A stretch of DNA of 64,000 bases from Sphingomonas sp. SORGH_AS_0950 (GTDB taxonomy: Bacteria > Pseudomonadota > Alphaproteobacteria > Sphingomonadales > Sphingomonadaceae), in contig NZ_JAUTAE010000001.1 of NCBI RefSeq assembly GCF_030818415.1, positions 560,501 to 624,500 of the forward strand, read 5' to 3'. Position 1 is the stretch's first letter, and the number at the start of each line of letters is the position of its first letter. A model generated the notes under the pieces. It saw only the letters and a program-made list of their open reading frames with translations, was not told where the DNA came from and searched no databases. Both the position numbers and the translations under genes were made by a program. Positions 41,860 to 51,081 of this stretch are shown here, one piece after another.

Positions 41860-43434
41860 ATGACCTTTCGTCCCTCGCGTCGGCAGATCATCGGCGCCCC
41901 CATGGCGATGGCTCCGTTCGTCATCGCATCGGGGGGCATGGCGCTGGTGCGCGGCCCTGCGGCTCCCCTTTTCTCACTCGGCGTCGCATCGGGCGAGCCA
42001 AGCGCCGATGGCGTCGTCCTGTGGACGCGGCTCGCCCCCGAAGCGCTGGCGCCCGGCGGCGGCCTGGGCGACGCTCGCGTGCCCGTCCGCTGGGAAGTCG
42101 CCGAGGACGAACAGTTCCGCCGCATCGTCCGTCGCGGTGAGGTACGCGCGACGCCCGAGGACGGCCACAGCCTGCATGTCGAGGTCGGCGGCCTGCGCCC
42201 CGCCCATGTCTATCATTACCGTTTTCTCAGCCTGGGGCAGGTCAGTCCGGTCGGCCGCACCCGGACTGCGCCCGCCGCCGACGCGACGGTCGATCGGCTG
42301 CGCATCTGCTATGGCTCGTGCCAGAAATATGAGGTCGGCCATTATGCCGCCTGGACCCATGCGATCGCGGAAGACCCTGACCTGATCCTGTTCCTGGGCG
42401 ACTATATCTACGAAGGTGCACCCAATCCCAAGGCGCTGCGCCCCCATCTGAACCCCGAGCCGTTCGACTTGCCCGGCTATCGGCTGCGTTATGCCAGCTA
42501 CAAGCTCGATCCGCTGCTTCAGGCCGCCCATGCGGCGGCACCCTGGATGACGATTTGGGACGATCACGAGGTCGCCAACGACTATGCCGGACAATGGGAC
42601 CAGCATTATGGCGATCCTGCCCGCTTCCTCGCACGGCGGGCGGCCGCCTATCAGGCCTATTGGGAGCATATGCCGCTGCGCCGGGTATCGCATCCCGCCG
42701 GGCCATGGGCGCGTCTCTATCGTCGGCTGGACTGGGGGCGGCTGGCGCGGATCGTCATGCTCGACGACCGGCAGTATCGCGACGATCGCCCGTGCCAGCC
42801 AGCCCCCGATGCCAACGGCCAACGCCGGTACGACTATCTGGTGGCCGATTGCGCGGCCCGGCACGCCCCGAAACTCTCCATGCTCGGCGCGCGGCAGGAA
42901 GGCTGGCTGAACGAGGAACTGGGCGGGCGACAGGCGCGCTGGAACCTGCTCGCACAGCAGACCCTGATGACGCCCTTTCCGACCATCGATCCCAAACAGC
43001 CGGACAAGGGGGCAATGTTCCACTCGGTCGACCGCTGGGAAGGCTTCCCGGCGGCGCGGGACCGCATCTTCCGACGCTGGGTCGCGGCGGGGACGGCCAA
43101 TCCGATCGTGTTGAGCGGCGACATCCATGCCTTTGCCGCGACCGATCTGCGCGACCCCGACCGGCCGGACGGCGCGCCCATCGCGTCGGAATTCGTCGGC
43201 GGGTCGATTACCTCGCTCAACCCCGATCCGCTGTTCAAATCGACGGCCGCGGCGACGACCGGCTTCCACTATGCCGAAAATCTGGTGCGCGGCTATGGCC
43301 GAATAGACTTGTCGGGCGGCCATTGCCACGTGACCTTTCGTGGCCTGGCCGACGCGCGTGATCCGCGATCAGCCATCGCCGACCTGGCGCGGTTCACCGT
43401 AGAGGCTGGAAGGCCGGGGCTTCAGATGGCCTGA
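41860..43434 (+). CDS. phoD: PhoD-family alkaline phosphatase/phosphodiesterase
   Basis: Extracytoplasmic release of phosphate from mono- or diesters, a calcium/iron metalloenzyme in characterised members. The 524-aa protein begins with a Tat-type signal (MTFRPSRRQIIGAPMAMAPFVIASGG), has FSLGVASGEPSADGVVLWTRL at the N-terminal domain and metal-binding blocks GSCQKYEVGHYAAW, FLGDYIYEG (Asp), WDDHEVANDYAG and VLSGDIHAFAATDL. AGGAACC precedes the ATG. It is divergent from a TonB receptor with a Pho-box-like site, consistent with phosphate-starvation control. Confidence 0.93.
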   Translation: MTFRPSRRQIIGAPMAMAPFVIASGGMALVRGPAAPLFSLGVASGEPSADGVVLWTRLAPEALAPGGGLGDARVPVRWEVAEDEQFRRIVRRGEVRATPEDGHSLHVEVGGLRPAHVYHYRFLSLGQVSPVGRTRTAPAADATVDRLRICYGSCQKYEVGHYAAWTHAIAEDPDLILFLGDYIYEGAPNPKALRPHLNPEPFDLPGYRLRYASYKLDPLLQAAHAAAPWMTIWDDHEVANDYAGQWDQHYGDPARFLARRAAAYQAYWEHMPLRRVSHPAGPWARLYRRLDWGRLARIVMLDDRQYRDDRPCQPAPDANGQRRYDYLVADCAARHAPKLSMLGARQEGWLNEELGGRQARWNLLAQQTLMTPFPTIDPKQPDKGAMFHSVDRWEGFPAARDRIFRRWVAAGTANPIVLSGDIHAFAATDLRDPDRPDGAPIASEFVGGSITSLNPDPLFKSTAAATTGFHYAENLVRGYGRIDLSGGHCHVTFRGLADARDPRSAIADLARFTVEAGRPGLQMA

Positions 43435-43538
43435 CGCCATGATTGGAGCAGCCGGTATCGGACAGCGGCATGGCTACTCCGCCCAGAGGTTCCGCGACAA
43501 TCACCGCACGTGCGGTGCGCTGCGGGGCCGCTACAATG

Positions 43539-44651
43539 CTAAAACAGTACGACCGAGCGGATGCTTTCGCCCTTGTGCATCAGGTCGAAGCCCTTGTTGA
43601 TCTCCTCCAGCGTCAGCCGGTGGGTGATCATCGGATCGATCTCGATCTTGCCGTTCATATACCAGTCGACGATCTTGGGCGTGTCGGTCCGCCCGCGCGC
43701 GCCGCCGAACGCGGTGCCGCGCCAGTTGCGGCCCGTCACCAGCTGGAACGGCCGGGTGCTGATCTCCTTGCCCGCCTCGGCCACGCCGATGATGATCGAG
43801 GTGCCCCAGCCGCGATGGCACGCCTCCAGCGCGGTACGCATCACCTCGGTATTGCCGGTCGCGTCGAAGCTGTAATCCGCGCCGCCATCGGTCAACTCCA
43901 GGATCTTGGCGATCGTCTCTTCGCGCGACAGGCCCTTGGAATTGAGGAAGTGGGTCATGCCGAAGCGGCGGCCCCATTCCTCGCGGTCGGGGTTGATGTC
44001 GACGCCGATGATCCGGCCCGCGCCCGCCAGCTTGGCACCCTGGATGACGTTCAGGCCGATGCCGCCCAGACCGAAGACGACGATATTCTCGCCCGGCTGA
44101 ACCTTGGCGGTGTTGACCACCGCGCCCACGCCCGTCGTCACGCCGCAGCCGATATAGCAGCTGGTGTCGAACGGCGCGTCTTCACGGATCTTGGCGACCG
44201 CGATTTCGGGCAGGACGGTGAAGTTCGAAAAGGTCGAGCAGCCCATATAATGGAAGATCGGCTGGCCCTTATAGCTGAACCGGGTCGTGCCGTCGGGCAT
44301 CAGCCCCTTGCCTTGCGTCGCGCGGATCGCGGTGCACAGGTTAGTCTTGCCCGACAGGCACGACTTACACTGGCGGCATTCGGGGGTGTAGAGCGGGATG
44401 ACATGGTCGCCCGGCACGACGCTGGTCACGCCCGCACCCACCTCGCGCACGATGCCGCAGCCTTCATGGCCGAGCACGCTGGGGAAGATCCCCTCGCTGT
44501 CCAGGCCGTCCAGCGTATAGGCATCGGTGTGGCAGATGCCGGTCGCCATGATCTCGACCAGGACCTCTCCGGCCTTGGGTCCTTCCAGATCGAGTTCGAC
44601 GATTTCGAGCGGCTTCTTCGCTTCGAAGGCGACGGCGGCGCGGGTCTTCAC
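43539..44651 (-). CDS. frmA: S-(hydroxymethyl)glutathione dehydrogenase / class III alcohol dehydrogenase
   Basis: Glutathione-dependent formaldehyde oxidation. The 370-aa zinc MDR has [31 protein letters not shown], the structural-zinc segment [41 protein letters not shown] and the class III signature [14 protein letters not shown]. The start codon is GTG (44651) with GGAG ten bases upstream. It is a single-gene unit; no formylglutathione hydrolase is seen next to it. A formaldehyde-yielding demethylation in the neighbouring MocR system is conceivable but unproven. Confidence 0.95.
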   Translation of the reverse strand: MKTRAAVAFEAKKPLEIVELDLEGPKAGEVLVEIMATGICHTDAYTLDGLDSEGIFPSVLGHEGCGIVREVGAGVTSVVPGDHVIPLYTPECRQCKSCLSGKTNLCTAIRATQGKGLMPDGTTRFSYKGQPIFHYMGCSTFSNFTVLPEIAVAKIREDAPFDTSCYIGCGVTTGVGAVVNTAKVQPGENIVVFGLGGIGLNVIQGAKLAGAGRIIGVDINPDREEWGRRFGMTHFLNSKGLSREETIAKILELTDGGADYSFDATGNTEVMRTALEACHRGWGTSIIIGVAEAGKEISTRPFQLVTGRNWRGTAFGGARGRTDTPKIVDWYMNGKIEIDPMITHRLTLEEINKGFDLMHKGESIRSVVLF

Positions 44652-44695
44652 GACAAGAATACTCCAGTGACAGAATAGGAAGGTCGTTGGGGAAG

Positions 44696-44718
44696 GGGGG
44701 ATCGCGGTGCGATCCCCC
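44696..44718 (-). terminator. Strong hairpin after the TonB receptor gene
   Basis: GGGGGATCGC-GGT-GCGATCCCCC, a perfect 10-bp stem, lies six bases beyond the receptor stop on the minus strand. No clear U-run follows, so it may be a transcript-end stabilising structure rather than a classical intrinsic terminator. Confidence 0.5.
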
Positions 44719-44723
44719 TGTCG

Positions 44724-47306
44724 TCAGAAGCGAACAGTGGCTTCCACGCCGAAGGTCCTGGGCAGGGCCCGAACCAGATAGCCCGCTCCGGTGATGCCCT
44801 CATTGGGATAGCCGCCCGGGAAATAGAGCCTGTTCGACAGGTTCTTGCCCCACACCGAAAGGGTGTAGCGATCCGTCACATAGCTGATACGGCTGTTGAA
44901 CACCCAGTAATCGCCCTCGCCATTTGTATAGACGCCCGTCGCAAGGTTCTTCAGGACACCGCGACTATAGTCCTTGAACGAGTCGTAATAGAAGCGGCCG
45001 GAATAGGCGGTGTCGCCATGTACCTTGATCGTGCCAGCCCCGACATCCGCCGCATCCCAGTCGAAGCCCAGGTTGATCGACGACTTTGGTGCATAGGGGA
45101 AGGGGTTGCCGCCGACGCTGACACTGCCCGCGCCCGATTGTACGCAAGACCCTTTCTGTGCCGGATACAGGCCGCTGAGGTTCAGCGCTGCGCAGCTTGC
45201 CTGATCCAAATCCTTATACTTGCTGTCGAGCAGGCCGAGCGATGCGCTGAGCGTCAGGCGATCGGTGGCGGCGAATTCGACATCCAGTTCCAGCCCCTTC
45301 ATCGTGCCGTCGAGCGTGATGACGTTCGCCGTCACGCTCTGGTCGACGACCTGGCTCTGCTGGTTCTTGTAGTCATAATAGAAGAAGCTGCCGTTGACCT
45401 GCAGCCGGTTGTCAAGGAACCGGGTCTTGAACCCCACCTCATAGGCGTTCACTTCTTCCGGTTTGACGAAATAGACCTGCGGCGAGCTGATATAGGCGAG
45501 GCCGTTGAACGTTCCGGCGCGATAGCCGCGACTATAGCTGGCATACAGCATGACGCCGTCCACCGGCTTCCAGTCCAGTATGGCGCGGCCCGAGATGCGG
45601 CTGGTCTTGCCGTCCTTGTTGATGCCGCCGGGCACGCTTCCCCCGGTTGCCGGGATCACCACGGCCCCGGCCTCGTTATAGACCGGCGACAGGAAATAGG
45701 GCGCGCCATAGGCGGAAACGGCGAGCATTCGCGCATTGCCCGCGTCGTCATAATAGGTGGTGATGCCATCGCGATATCGGGTGATGTCGGTCGTGTAGCG
45801 CAGGCCCGCCGTGACCTTCACCGTCGGGGTGATTTCATAGCTGCCTTCGCCATAGACGGCCCAGCTTTCGCGTTCCTGCCGGAAATGCTGCTTGCCCAGA
45901 ATGCCGGTCGGGACCGAACCGGCGGACAGCACCTTTCCGTTGAAGCCGCCCGCCGGGTTGAACCAGGTCGCGGGCAGGCCGACGGCGGCACGCACGTCGC
46001 TCAGCAGGTTGAAGATGTCGATGGCGTTGTTCGACGTGACCGAATCCCAGCCATAATAGGCGCCCGCGATCATCTTGAACGGGCCGCTGCTGTAATCGAG
46101 CCGCATATCCTGATTGAAGGCCTTGAAATCGGACCGATAGCCATTCGAACAGAGGCGCAGCGGGCTGCTGTCGCAATCCGTCTGTGTCTGGAGATAGAGG
46201 CCGGAATCATAGCCGGTGATCGAAGTGAGGCTGAGCCGGTCGGCAAGGTCGGCCTTCACCGTCAACACCGCCCCCTCGGTGCGGGTAACGGCGCGGCCGA
46301 CGGTATCCTGTTCGATCTCGGTATCCGACAGCCCCGCCCGGCTGTAGCTGCTCGGCAGTAGACCGGCGCCCTTGGAGCCCAGTGCCTGGAACAGGGGCGA
46401 AAGGATGAAATTGGGGTTTTCATAGTCGAACAGGCCCGGATTGGACTTGTACGGGCCAGCACCGAGAGAGGCCGCCGCGCCTCCGGTCGATTTGGACGCA
46501 TAACCCTTCAGCGTGATGTCAAGCGCGTCGACCGGCTTGAACCGCATCGTGCCGCGAAACGCGTAGCTCTCATCGCCGCCGGGATCGCGACCCGTCGCGA
46601 AATTCCGCCCGGATGCGCCGCCCGCCGCCGTCTTGTTCAGACCGGCAGGCATCAGATTATGGATATAGGGATCCATTTTGACATAGGTGCCCGCGATGCG
46701 GATGCCGAACCGGTCTTCGACGGGGGTCAGTTCGATCGCGCCTTCGAAATTCCAGCGGTCGTAATTGGCATAGCCCACCGTCAGATACCCATTGTCGCCC
46801 TTCAGGGCGGGCTTGCGGGTGATGAAGTTGATCGCGCCGCCGGTGGTGTTGCGGCCATAGAGCGTCCCCTGGGGCCCGCGGACCACTTCGACCTGGTTCA
46901 GATCATAGAGTTGCTGGCCCTGGCTCGCGCGGAAGGTCTGATAGACCTCGTCGACATAGACGCCGACCGGCGATGCCGCGCTCGCGCTGAGTTCGGTGCC
47001 GACACCGATACCGCGCAGCGTGAAATTGGGCTGTTGCGAACCATAAGCCGATGACACCTGCAGATTGGGCATCGAACCGTTCAGGTCCGACGTGTCGAAC
47101 ACGCCCTGAGCGGCGAGTTCCGACGACGAAATGGCCGACACGGCAACCGGAACGTCCTGGAGGTTCTCCGACCGCTTGGTGGCGGTTACGACGATCTCCT
47201 CCAATCCTCCGGCCTGCGTCTGCGCCTTGCTCGCATCCTGCGCGGATGCCGGCATCGCCGTGCATGTCGCGATGGCGAGAATGCTGATGCCCCCGACCCT
47301 TTTCAT
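44724..47306 (-). CDS. TonB-dependent receptor of the MocR-controlled system
   Basis: The 860-aa receptor starts at ATG 47306 (AGGGAGC upstream) with signal peptide MKRVGGISILAIATCTAMPASAQ, TonB box LEEIVVTATKRSENLQDVPVAVSAIS, a plug with LLPNLQ-like block SMPNLQVSSAYGSQQPNFTLRGIGVGTELS and VRGPQGTLYGRNTTGGAINFIT, and a barrel ending RTFGVEATVRF. The open frame extends to 47408 but the extra residues lack signal character. Copy A of the 35-bp bipartite site lies about 150 bases upstream, so this receptor belongs to the MocR regulon. Confidence 0.93.
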   Translation of the reverse strand: MKRVGGISILAIATCTAMPASAQDASKAQTQAGGLEEIVVTATKRSENLQDVPVAVSAISSSELAAQGVFDTSDLNGSMPNLQVSSAYGSQQPNFTLRGIGVGTELSASAASPVGVYVDEVYQTFRASQGQQLYDLNQVEVVRGPQGTLYGRNTTGGAINFITRKPALKGDNGYLTVGYANYDRWNFEGAIELTPVEDRFGIRIAGTYVKMDPYIHNLMPAGLNKTAAGGASGRNFATGRDPGGDESYAFRGTMRFKPVDALDITLKGYASKSTGGAAASLGAGPYKSNPGLFDYENPNFILSPLFQALGSKGAGLLPSSYSRAGLSDTEIEQDTVGRAVTRTEGAVLTVKADLADRLSLTSITGYDSGLYLQTQTDCDSSPLRLCSNGYRSDFKAFNQDMRLDYSSGPFKMIAGAYYGWDSVTSNNAIDIFNLLSDVRAAVGLPATWFNPAGGFNGKVLSAGSVPTGILGKQHFRQERESWAVYGEGSYEITPTVKVTAGLRYTTDITRYRDGITTYYDDAGNARMLAVSAYGAPYFLSPVYNEAGAVVIPATGGSVPGGINKDGKTSRISGRAILDWKPVDGVMLYASYSRGYRAGTFNGLAYISSPQVYFVKPEEVNAYEVGFKTRFLDNRLQVNGSFFYYDYKNQQSQVVDQSVTANVITLDGTMKGLELDVEFAATDRLTLSASLGLLDSKYKDLDQASCAALNLSGLYPAQKGSCVQSGAGSVSVGGNPFPYAPKSSINLGFDWDAADVGAGTIKVHGDTAYSGRFYYDSFKDYSRGVLKNLATGVYTNGEGDYWVFNSRISYVTDRYTLSVWGKNLSNRLYFPGGYPNEGITGAGYLVRALPRTFGVEATVRF

Positions 47307-47459
47307 GTGAAGCTCCCTGATAAGGTCACTGCATCTGAGTGCATTGGTGACCCGTTGCGCCTGGGCATCAGCAGTCAGGGATAAAGGGGTGCGTGGATCC
47401 TGTCGCACAGCCCCGAACGCTGGTGCCAGGGCTCAAGGTGCCGGATATCTGCCCCTCTT

Positions 47460-47494
47460 CTTAGGACCTGTTCGCCGCTTTTTGATGGGGCCAG
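47460..47494 (-). promoter_or_regulatory. MocR-type bipartite operator, copy A (upstream of TonB receptor)
   Basis: On the minus strand: CTGGCCCCA, 17 bases, GGTCCTAAG. It fits CTGGnnCCA-N17-GGnnCTA. It lies directly after the stop of the ligase gene. Confidence 0.7.
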
Positions 47495-47495
47495 T

Positions 47496-49154
47496 TCAAC
47501 TTTGGTCCTGTTCCATGGCGCGCAGCATGAAGCGTTGTATCTTGCCGCTGGGGGTTTTCGGCAGTTCCGGCAGGAACGCGATCAGCCGGGGATAGGCATG
47601 CGCGGACAGCCGGGTTTTGACATGCGCTTTCAGGGCATCGGCCAGCGCGGGCGTCGGCGCAAATCCCGCGTTCAGGACGATGAAGGCCTTGACCAGCTCG
47701 GTGCGGTCCGGGTCCGGCACGCCGACCACCGCGGCCTCCATCACGGCGGGATGTTCGATCAATGCGCTTTCGACATCGAAGGGGCCGATCCGATAGCCCG
47801 ATGAGGTGATGACGTCGTCGGCACGCGCGATGAAGCTGACACTGCCGTCGGGGCCCAGTTCCACCGTATCCCCCGTCCGGTAATAGCCGCCACGGATGGC
47901 GGGCGTCGGTTGTTGCCAATAGCCGCCAAACCAGAAGAGGGAAGACCGGGCGATGTCGATCGCCAGTTCGCCCGGTTCGAAGAAGCCCCGTTCGTGGCCG
48001 TCCTCATCCAGCACCGCGACCCGGTAGCCGGGCATCGCGACTCCGGCCGAGCCGATGCGGACGGCGTGCGACAGGCCGTGATGGTTGTTCACGAGCATGC
48101 CCGTTTCCGTCTGGCCGTAATGATCGTGTACCGGCACCGCGAGCTGGGCATCGAACCACCGGATGACTTCGGGATTCAGCGGCTCGCCCGCACTGCTGAC
48201 GACGCGCAGCATGCCCTTTATCTTGGAAGCGGCCGCGCCGCCCCCCGCCATCAGCAGGCGATACGCGGTGGGCGAACCGGCGAGATTGGTGACGCCGAGT
48301 CGGGCGATAAGATCGATGGCTGCCTCGGCGGAGAAGACGCCATCATGCAGGATCGTCGCCCGGCCGAGCAGCAACGGCCCGGTGATCCCGTAATAGAGAC
48401 CATAGGCCCAGCCGGGATCCGCGATATTCCAGAAAAGGTCTTCCGCTCGCAGGTCAATCGCCCATCGCATATAGGCGCCGACCGCGATCAGCGCCTTCAG
48501 GGGCACACCCACGCCTTTTGGGAGGCCCGTGGAACCCGATGTCGACATCATGAGGAAAAGATCGTTGCCCGTGCGCAGGACCGGTACGAAATCGGTCGAC
48601 ATCCCCGCCACCTCGGCCCGGAAGTCGATATCGCCCGCCACGAGCGGCTCGTCCGGCGTGCGGACGACTGCAATCGGTGGACATTGCGCGATGTCCGTCA
48701 GCTTCGGGCGATTGGCGCTGTCCGTCACGACCAGCACGGCGTTGCCGATGCCCAGCCGGTGCGCGATCGCCTTGGGGCCGAAGGCGGTGAACAGCGGTTG
48801 ATAGATCGCCCCGATCCGCCAGACGCCCAGGATCGTCGCGACCAGCTCCAGCCTTCGCGGCAACAGGCCCGCTACGACGTCGCCGGGCCGGACGCCGTGC
48901 GCCGCCAGCATATGCGCCACCTGGGCGGACAGGTCGCGCAACGCGGCGAAGCCATGATCACAACGCGTGCCATCCGCCGCGATCGTGATGAGCGCCAAAT
49001 CGTCGCTATCGGCATAGCGGTCGCAGCATTCGACACAGGCGTTGATGCCGTCCGACAGATGGCCCGAAAGCCGTGCACGCTCCCGTTCAATGCAAAATTC
49101 CTCGACCGCCTCCCTGTAATCAGGGACGGCGACCGATGCCGATAGGCTGGTCAT
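47496..49154 (-). CDS. AMP-forming acyl/aryl-CoA synthetase of the MocR system
   Basis: The 552-aa ANL enzyme, similar in layout to medium-chain/benzoate-type acyl-CoA synthetases (ACSM-like), has the loop LMMSTSGSTGLPKGVGVPL, adenylate motif DHYGQTETGMLVNN, YYRTGDTVELGPDGSVSFIARADDVITSSGYRIGPFDVESAL and the C-terminal lysine region KTPSGKIQRFML. The start at 49154 (MTSLSASVAV) has GGAGAGG upstream; the frame to 49334 has no supporting features. It is probably transcribed with the bicupin gene 200 bases upstream. The carboxylate substrate is unknown. Confidence 0.9.
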   Translation of the reverse strand: MTSLSASVAVPDYREAVEEFCIERERARLSGHLSDGINACVECCDRYADSDDLALITIAADGTRCDHGFAALRDLSAQVAHMLAAHGVRPGDVVAGLLPRRLELVATILGVWRIGAIYQPLFTAFGPKAIAHRLGIGNAVLVVTDSANRPKLTDIAQCPPIAVVRTPDEPLVAGDIDFRAEVAGMSTDFVPVLRTGNDLFLMMSTSGSTGLPKGVGVPLKALIAVGAYMRWAIDLRAEDLFWNIADPGWAYGLYYGITGPLLLGRATILHDGVFSAEAAIDLIARLGVTNLAGSPTAYRLLMAGGGAAASKIKGMLRVVSSAGEPLNPEVIRWFDAQLAVPVHDHYGQTETGMLVNNHHGLSHAVRIGSAGVAMPGYRVAVLDEDGHERGFFEPGELAIDIARSSLFWFGGYWQQPTPAIRGGYYRTGDTVELGPDGSVSFIARADDVITSSGYRIGPFDVESALIEHPAVMEAAVVGVPDPDRTELVKAFIVLNAGFAPTPALADALKAHVKTRLSAHAYPRLIAFLPELPKTPSGKIQRFMLRAMEQDQS

Positions 49155-49354
49155 GCGTTCGATCCTCTCCACGATCACGCCGCATCTATGCGGTCTCTCG
49201 GGCTTCCCACCTTGATTATCGAATTGCCGCTGCGCCTGGCGGGAGGAGGCGTCGGCCTGGATCCATGATGATGCGTTCGCCCCTGCGGACGGCGTCTGCC
49301 GGACCGGAGTGGCGGCCCCCAGAGGTCCCGCCACCCGTCACCGCGATCCCGGCG

Positions 49355-50221
49355 TTATTCGGGCAGTACGTCCCGCGTGATGACCCACAGCTTCTTCGAG
49401 AAGGGGCCCTTCGACGTCCATGTGATGTGCATGCCGGAAGACAGACCGATCGTATCGCCCGCCTTGAAATTGTGGACCTTGCCGGTGTCGGTTTCCACCA
49501 CCTCGACCTCGCCTTCGAGCAGCAGGATCGTCTCGTCGCCCAGCACGCCGGTATAGGGGGTCTTGAGCGCGCCCTTTCCATCGACATCGCTGCCCGCGAT
49601 GCCCTTGCCCGACCGCCAGACGCCGCTCATCATCGTGCCCGTCGAACCGCCGGAGCGCAGGAAATAGAGTTCGCCCGCGACCAGGGGACCTTCGGCGGGT
49701 TCGTCGAAATGATATTCCAGCCAATCGGCGGGATTGTCGCTGGTGTGCGAGATCAGCAAATCCTGCGGCGCATTGCTCGTCGGTTCGCTGCCGTTCCAGA
49801 TGCACCACCATTTCTTGAACGATGGCCCCTCGATCTCCCACTGCACTTCCAGCCCCTTGGGCGAGTTGATGATGGAACCGGGGCCGACTTTGTAGCGCTT
49901 GCCGGTGGAAAGGACGGTGAGCACGGCGGTGCCGTCGATCACGCAGGCGACTTCGTCGCCCAGGGGCGAGGAATAGACGATGGTATGCGACCCGTCCGCC
50001 GTCGCGCCCGGGGCGGTGGGGCCGGTGCGCCAGAAGCCGGCCGACAGCGATCCCGACATACCCTCGGTCCGGGTCACCACATATTCGCCGTGCACCTGCA
50101 TGCCGAAACGGGGCTCGACCCATTCGAACGGCAGCCATTTCTCATTGGGTTCGTTCTGCACGCCGCCATGAACCGCGTAACGCGGCAATTCCTGCACTTG
50201 CGCCGCCAACTGCGTTGCCAT
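49355..50221 (-). CDS. Bicupin protein (two tandem DUF861-like cupin domains)
   Basis: The 288-aa protein is an internal duplication: residues about 40-140 (WVEPRFGMQVHGEYVVTRTEG...SHTIVYSSPLGDEVACVIDGTAVLTVLSTGKRYKVGPGSIINSPKGLEVQWEIEGP) and 180-288 (LISHTSDN...YTGVLGDETILLLEGEVEVVETDTGKVHNFKAGDTIGLSSGMHITWTSKGPFSKKLWVI). Each half has the cupin order of a GDE block followed by a KxGDxI/GPGSI turn. The usual HxH metal ligands are not evident, as in the cupin_3 group around ureidoglycine aminohydrolase. It may be a binding or isomerase-type protein. Copy B of the operator lies upstream. Confidence 0.8.
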   Translation of the reverse strand: MATQLAAQVQELPRYAVHGGVQNEPNEKWLPFEWVEPRFGMQVHGEYVVTRTEGMSGSLSAGFWRTGPTAPGATADGSHTIVYSSPLGDEVACVIDGTAVLTVLSTGKRYKVGPGSIINSPKGLEVQWEIEGPSFKKWWCIWNGSEPTSNAPQDLLISHTSDNPADWLEYHFDEPAEGPLVAGELYFLRSGGSTGTMMSGVWRSGKGIAGSDVDGKGALKTPYTGVLGDETILLLEGEVEVVETDTGKVHNFKAGDTIGLSSGMHITWTSKGPFSKKLWVITRDVLPE

Positions 50222-50330
50222 GCCAAATCTCCCTTGAACGAGATTGAACCGTAACCGGCCGATCGGGAAAACCATTCGGTTCCCCCCGAACGTCGACCAG
50301 GCTTGAATATCAGAGCATCACGACCGACGG

Positions 50331-50365
50331 CCTAGCGCCATCCCTGGCCCTTTTGATGGGGCCAG
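50331..50365 (-). promoter_or_regulatory. MocR-type bipartite operator, copy B (upstream of bicupin)
   Basis: On the minus strand: CTGGCCCCA, 17 bases, GGCGCTAGG. It fits CTGGnnCCA-N17-GGnnCTA and lies 110 bases upstream of the bicupin start. Confidence 0.7.
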
Positions 50366-50395
50366 ATGGCCACATTCGACCGCCGTCTCCGCCGT

Positions 50396-50902
50396 TCACG
50401 CCTCCATCGACGGGGCGGTCAGCGAGATGGTCTCCGCGAGGAGCGGCACATCCTTGAACACGGCGAAGCTGCTGGGCGTGTTCGGCATGACGGGGAAGTT
50501 GAAATTGCACTGGGGGCAGGGTTCGGCGAGAACCTTCTGCTCTTCCTGCAGCTCGAACGCCTTGTCCTCGACCAGCCCGCAATTGGGGCATACGCGGAGA
50601 AGCCGCGTGTTGGTCAGTTCGAAATTGGTGATGATGTCTTCCATGATCGCACCACGCGCCGCCCATGCCTTGGCGTGCTTGTGGTAGGTCGCCTGGTGCC
50701 AGTCCTTGAGCGCCGCGCGGTTCACCCAGAAGCTGACCTCGTTGAACCAAGTCGGATCTTCGGGATGGACCCACCATGTCAGATGGAGGAAGCCGGGCAG
50801 CTTCATCAGGTGATTGCGCGTATCGGCGAAAATGACCTTGAACTTCTCGTATCCGTCCGGGCTGGAAAAGCGCACGCGCTGCATACTGAGATAGATGGAC
50901 AT
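50396..50902 (-). CDS. ABM-like domain fused to a C-terminal zinc ribbon
   Basis: The 168-aa protein: residues 1-95 resemble a dimeric alpha-beta-barrel (antibiotic-biosynthesis-monooxygenase type) protein (YEKFKVIFADTRNHLMKLPGFLHLTWWVHPEDPTWFNEVSFWVNRAALKDWHQATYHKHAKAW). Residues 100-135 carry CPNCG (C105, C108) and CPQCN (C129, C132), a four-cysteine zinc-ribbon or rubredoxin-like pair. I know no characterised member with this combination. It diverges from the MocR regulator with operator copy C between them, so it is probably an enzyme or accessory factor of the same pathway. Confidence 0.75.
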   Translation of the reverse strand: MSIYLSMQRVRFSSPDGYEKFKVIFADTRNHLMKLPGFLHLTWWVHPEDPTWFNEVSFWVNRAALKDWHQATYHKHAKAWAARGAIMEDIITNFELTNTRLLRVCPNCGLVEDKAFELQEEQKVLAEPCPQCNFNFPVMPNTPSSFAVFKDVPLLAETISLTAPSMEA

Positions 50903-50971
50903 GGGATTCTCCGCTCAATGAGTCCAGCCCGATAAGCTGTGCGGTGAGGATGAAGAGCGACTTGGCCAGTC

Positions 50972-51006
50972 GGTAGGGCCAGTATAGCGGAAGATGATGG
51001 TGCCAG
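50972..51006 (-). promoter_or_regulatory. MocR-type bipartite operator, copy C (ABM/MocR divergent promoter)
   Basis: On the minus strand: CTGGCACCA, 17 bases, GGCCCTACC. It fits CTGGnnCCA-N17-GGnnCTA. The position allows control of the ABM-like gene and autoregulation of the MocR gene. Confidence 0.7.
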
Positions 51007-51081
51007 ATGCCGACGGCTCTATCATTGGCGCGACCGTGCGATAGGATCGGTGCAGCTGGGGTAGCGAAGGCATGCCTGACG

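Noticed and set aside
41974..43329. 451-codon minus-strand open frame
   Set aside because: It is antisense to phoD, whose Tat signal and metal motifs are clear.
47324..47352. GGTCAC-N17-GTGACC inverted repeat as an operator for the TonB receptor
   Set aside because: The arms are only six bases, no second copy was found, and it lies inside the likely transcribed leader; the 35-bp MocR-type site upstream is better supported.
49257..49264. TGGATCCA upstream of the AMP-forming ligase as a fifth MocR site
   Set aside because: The second half-site is absent at the required spacing in either orientation.
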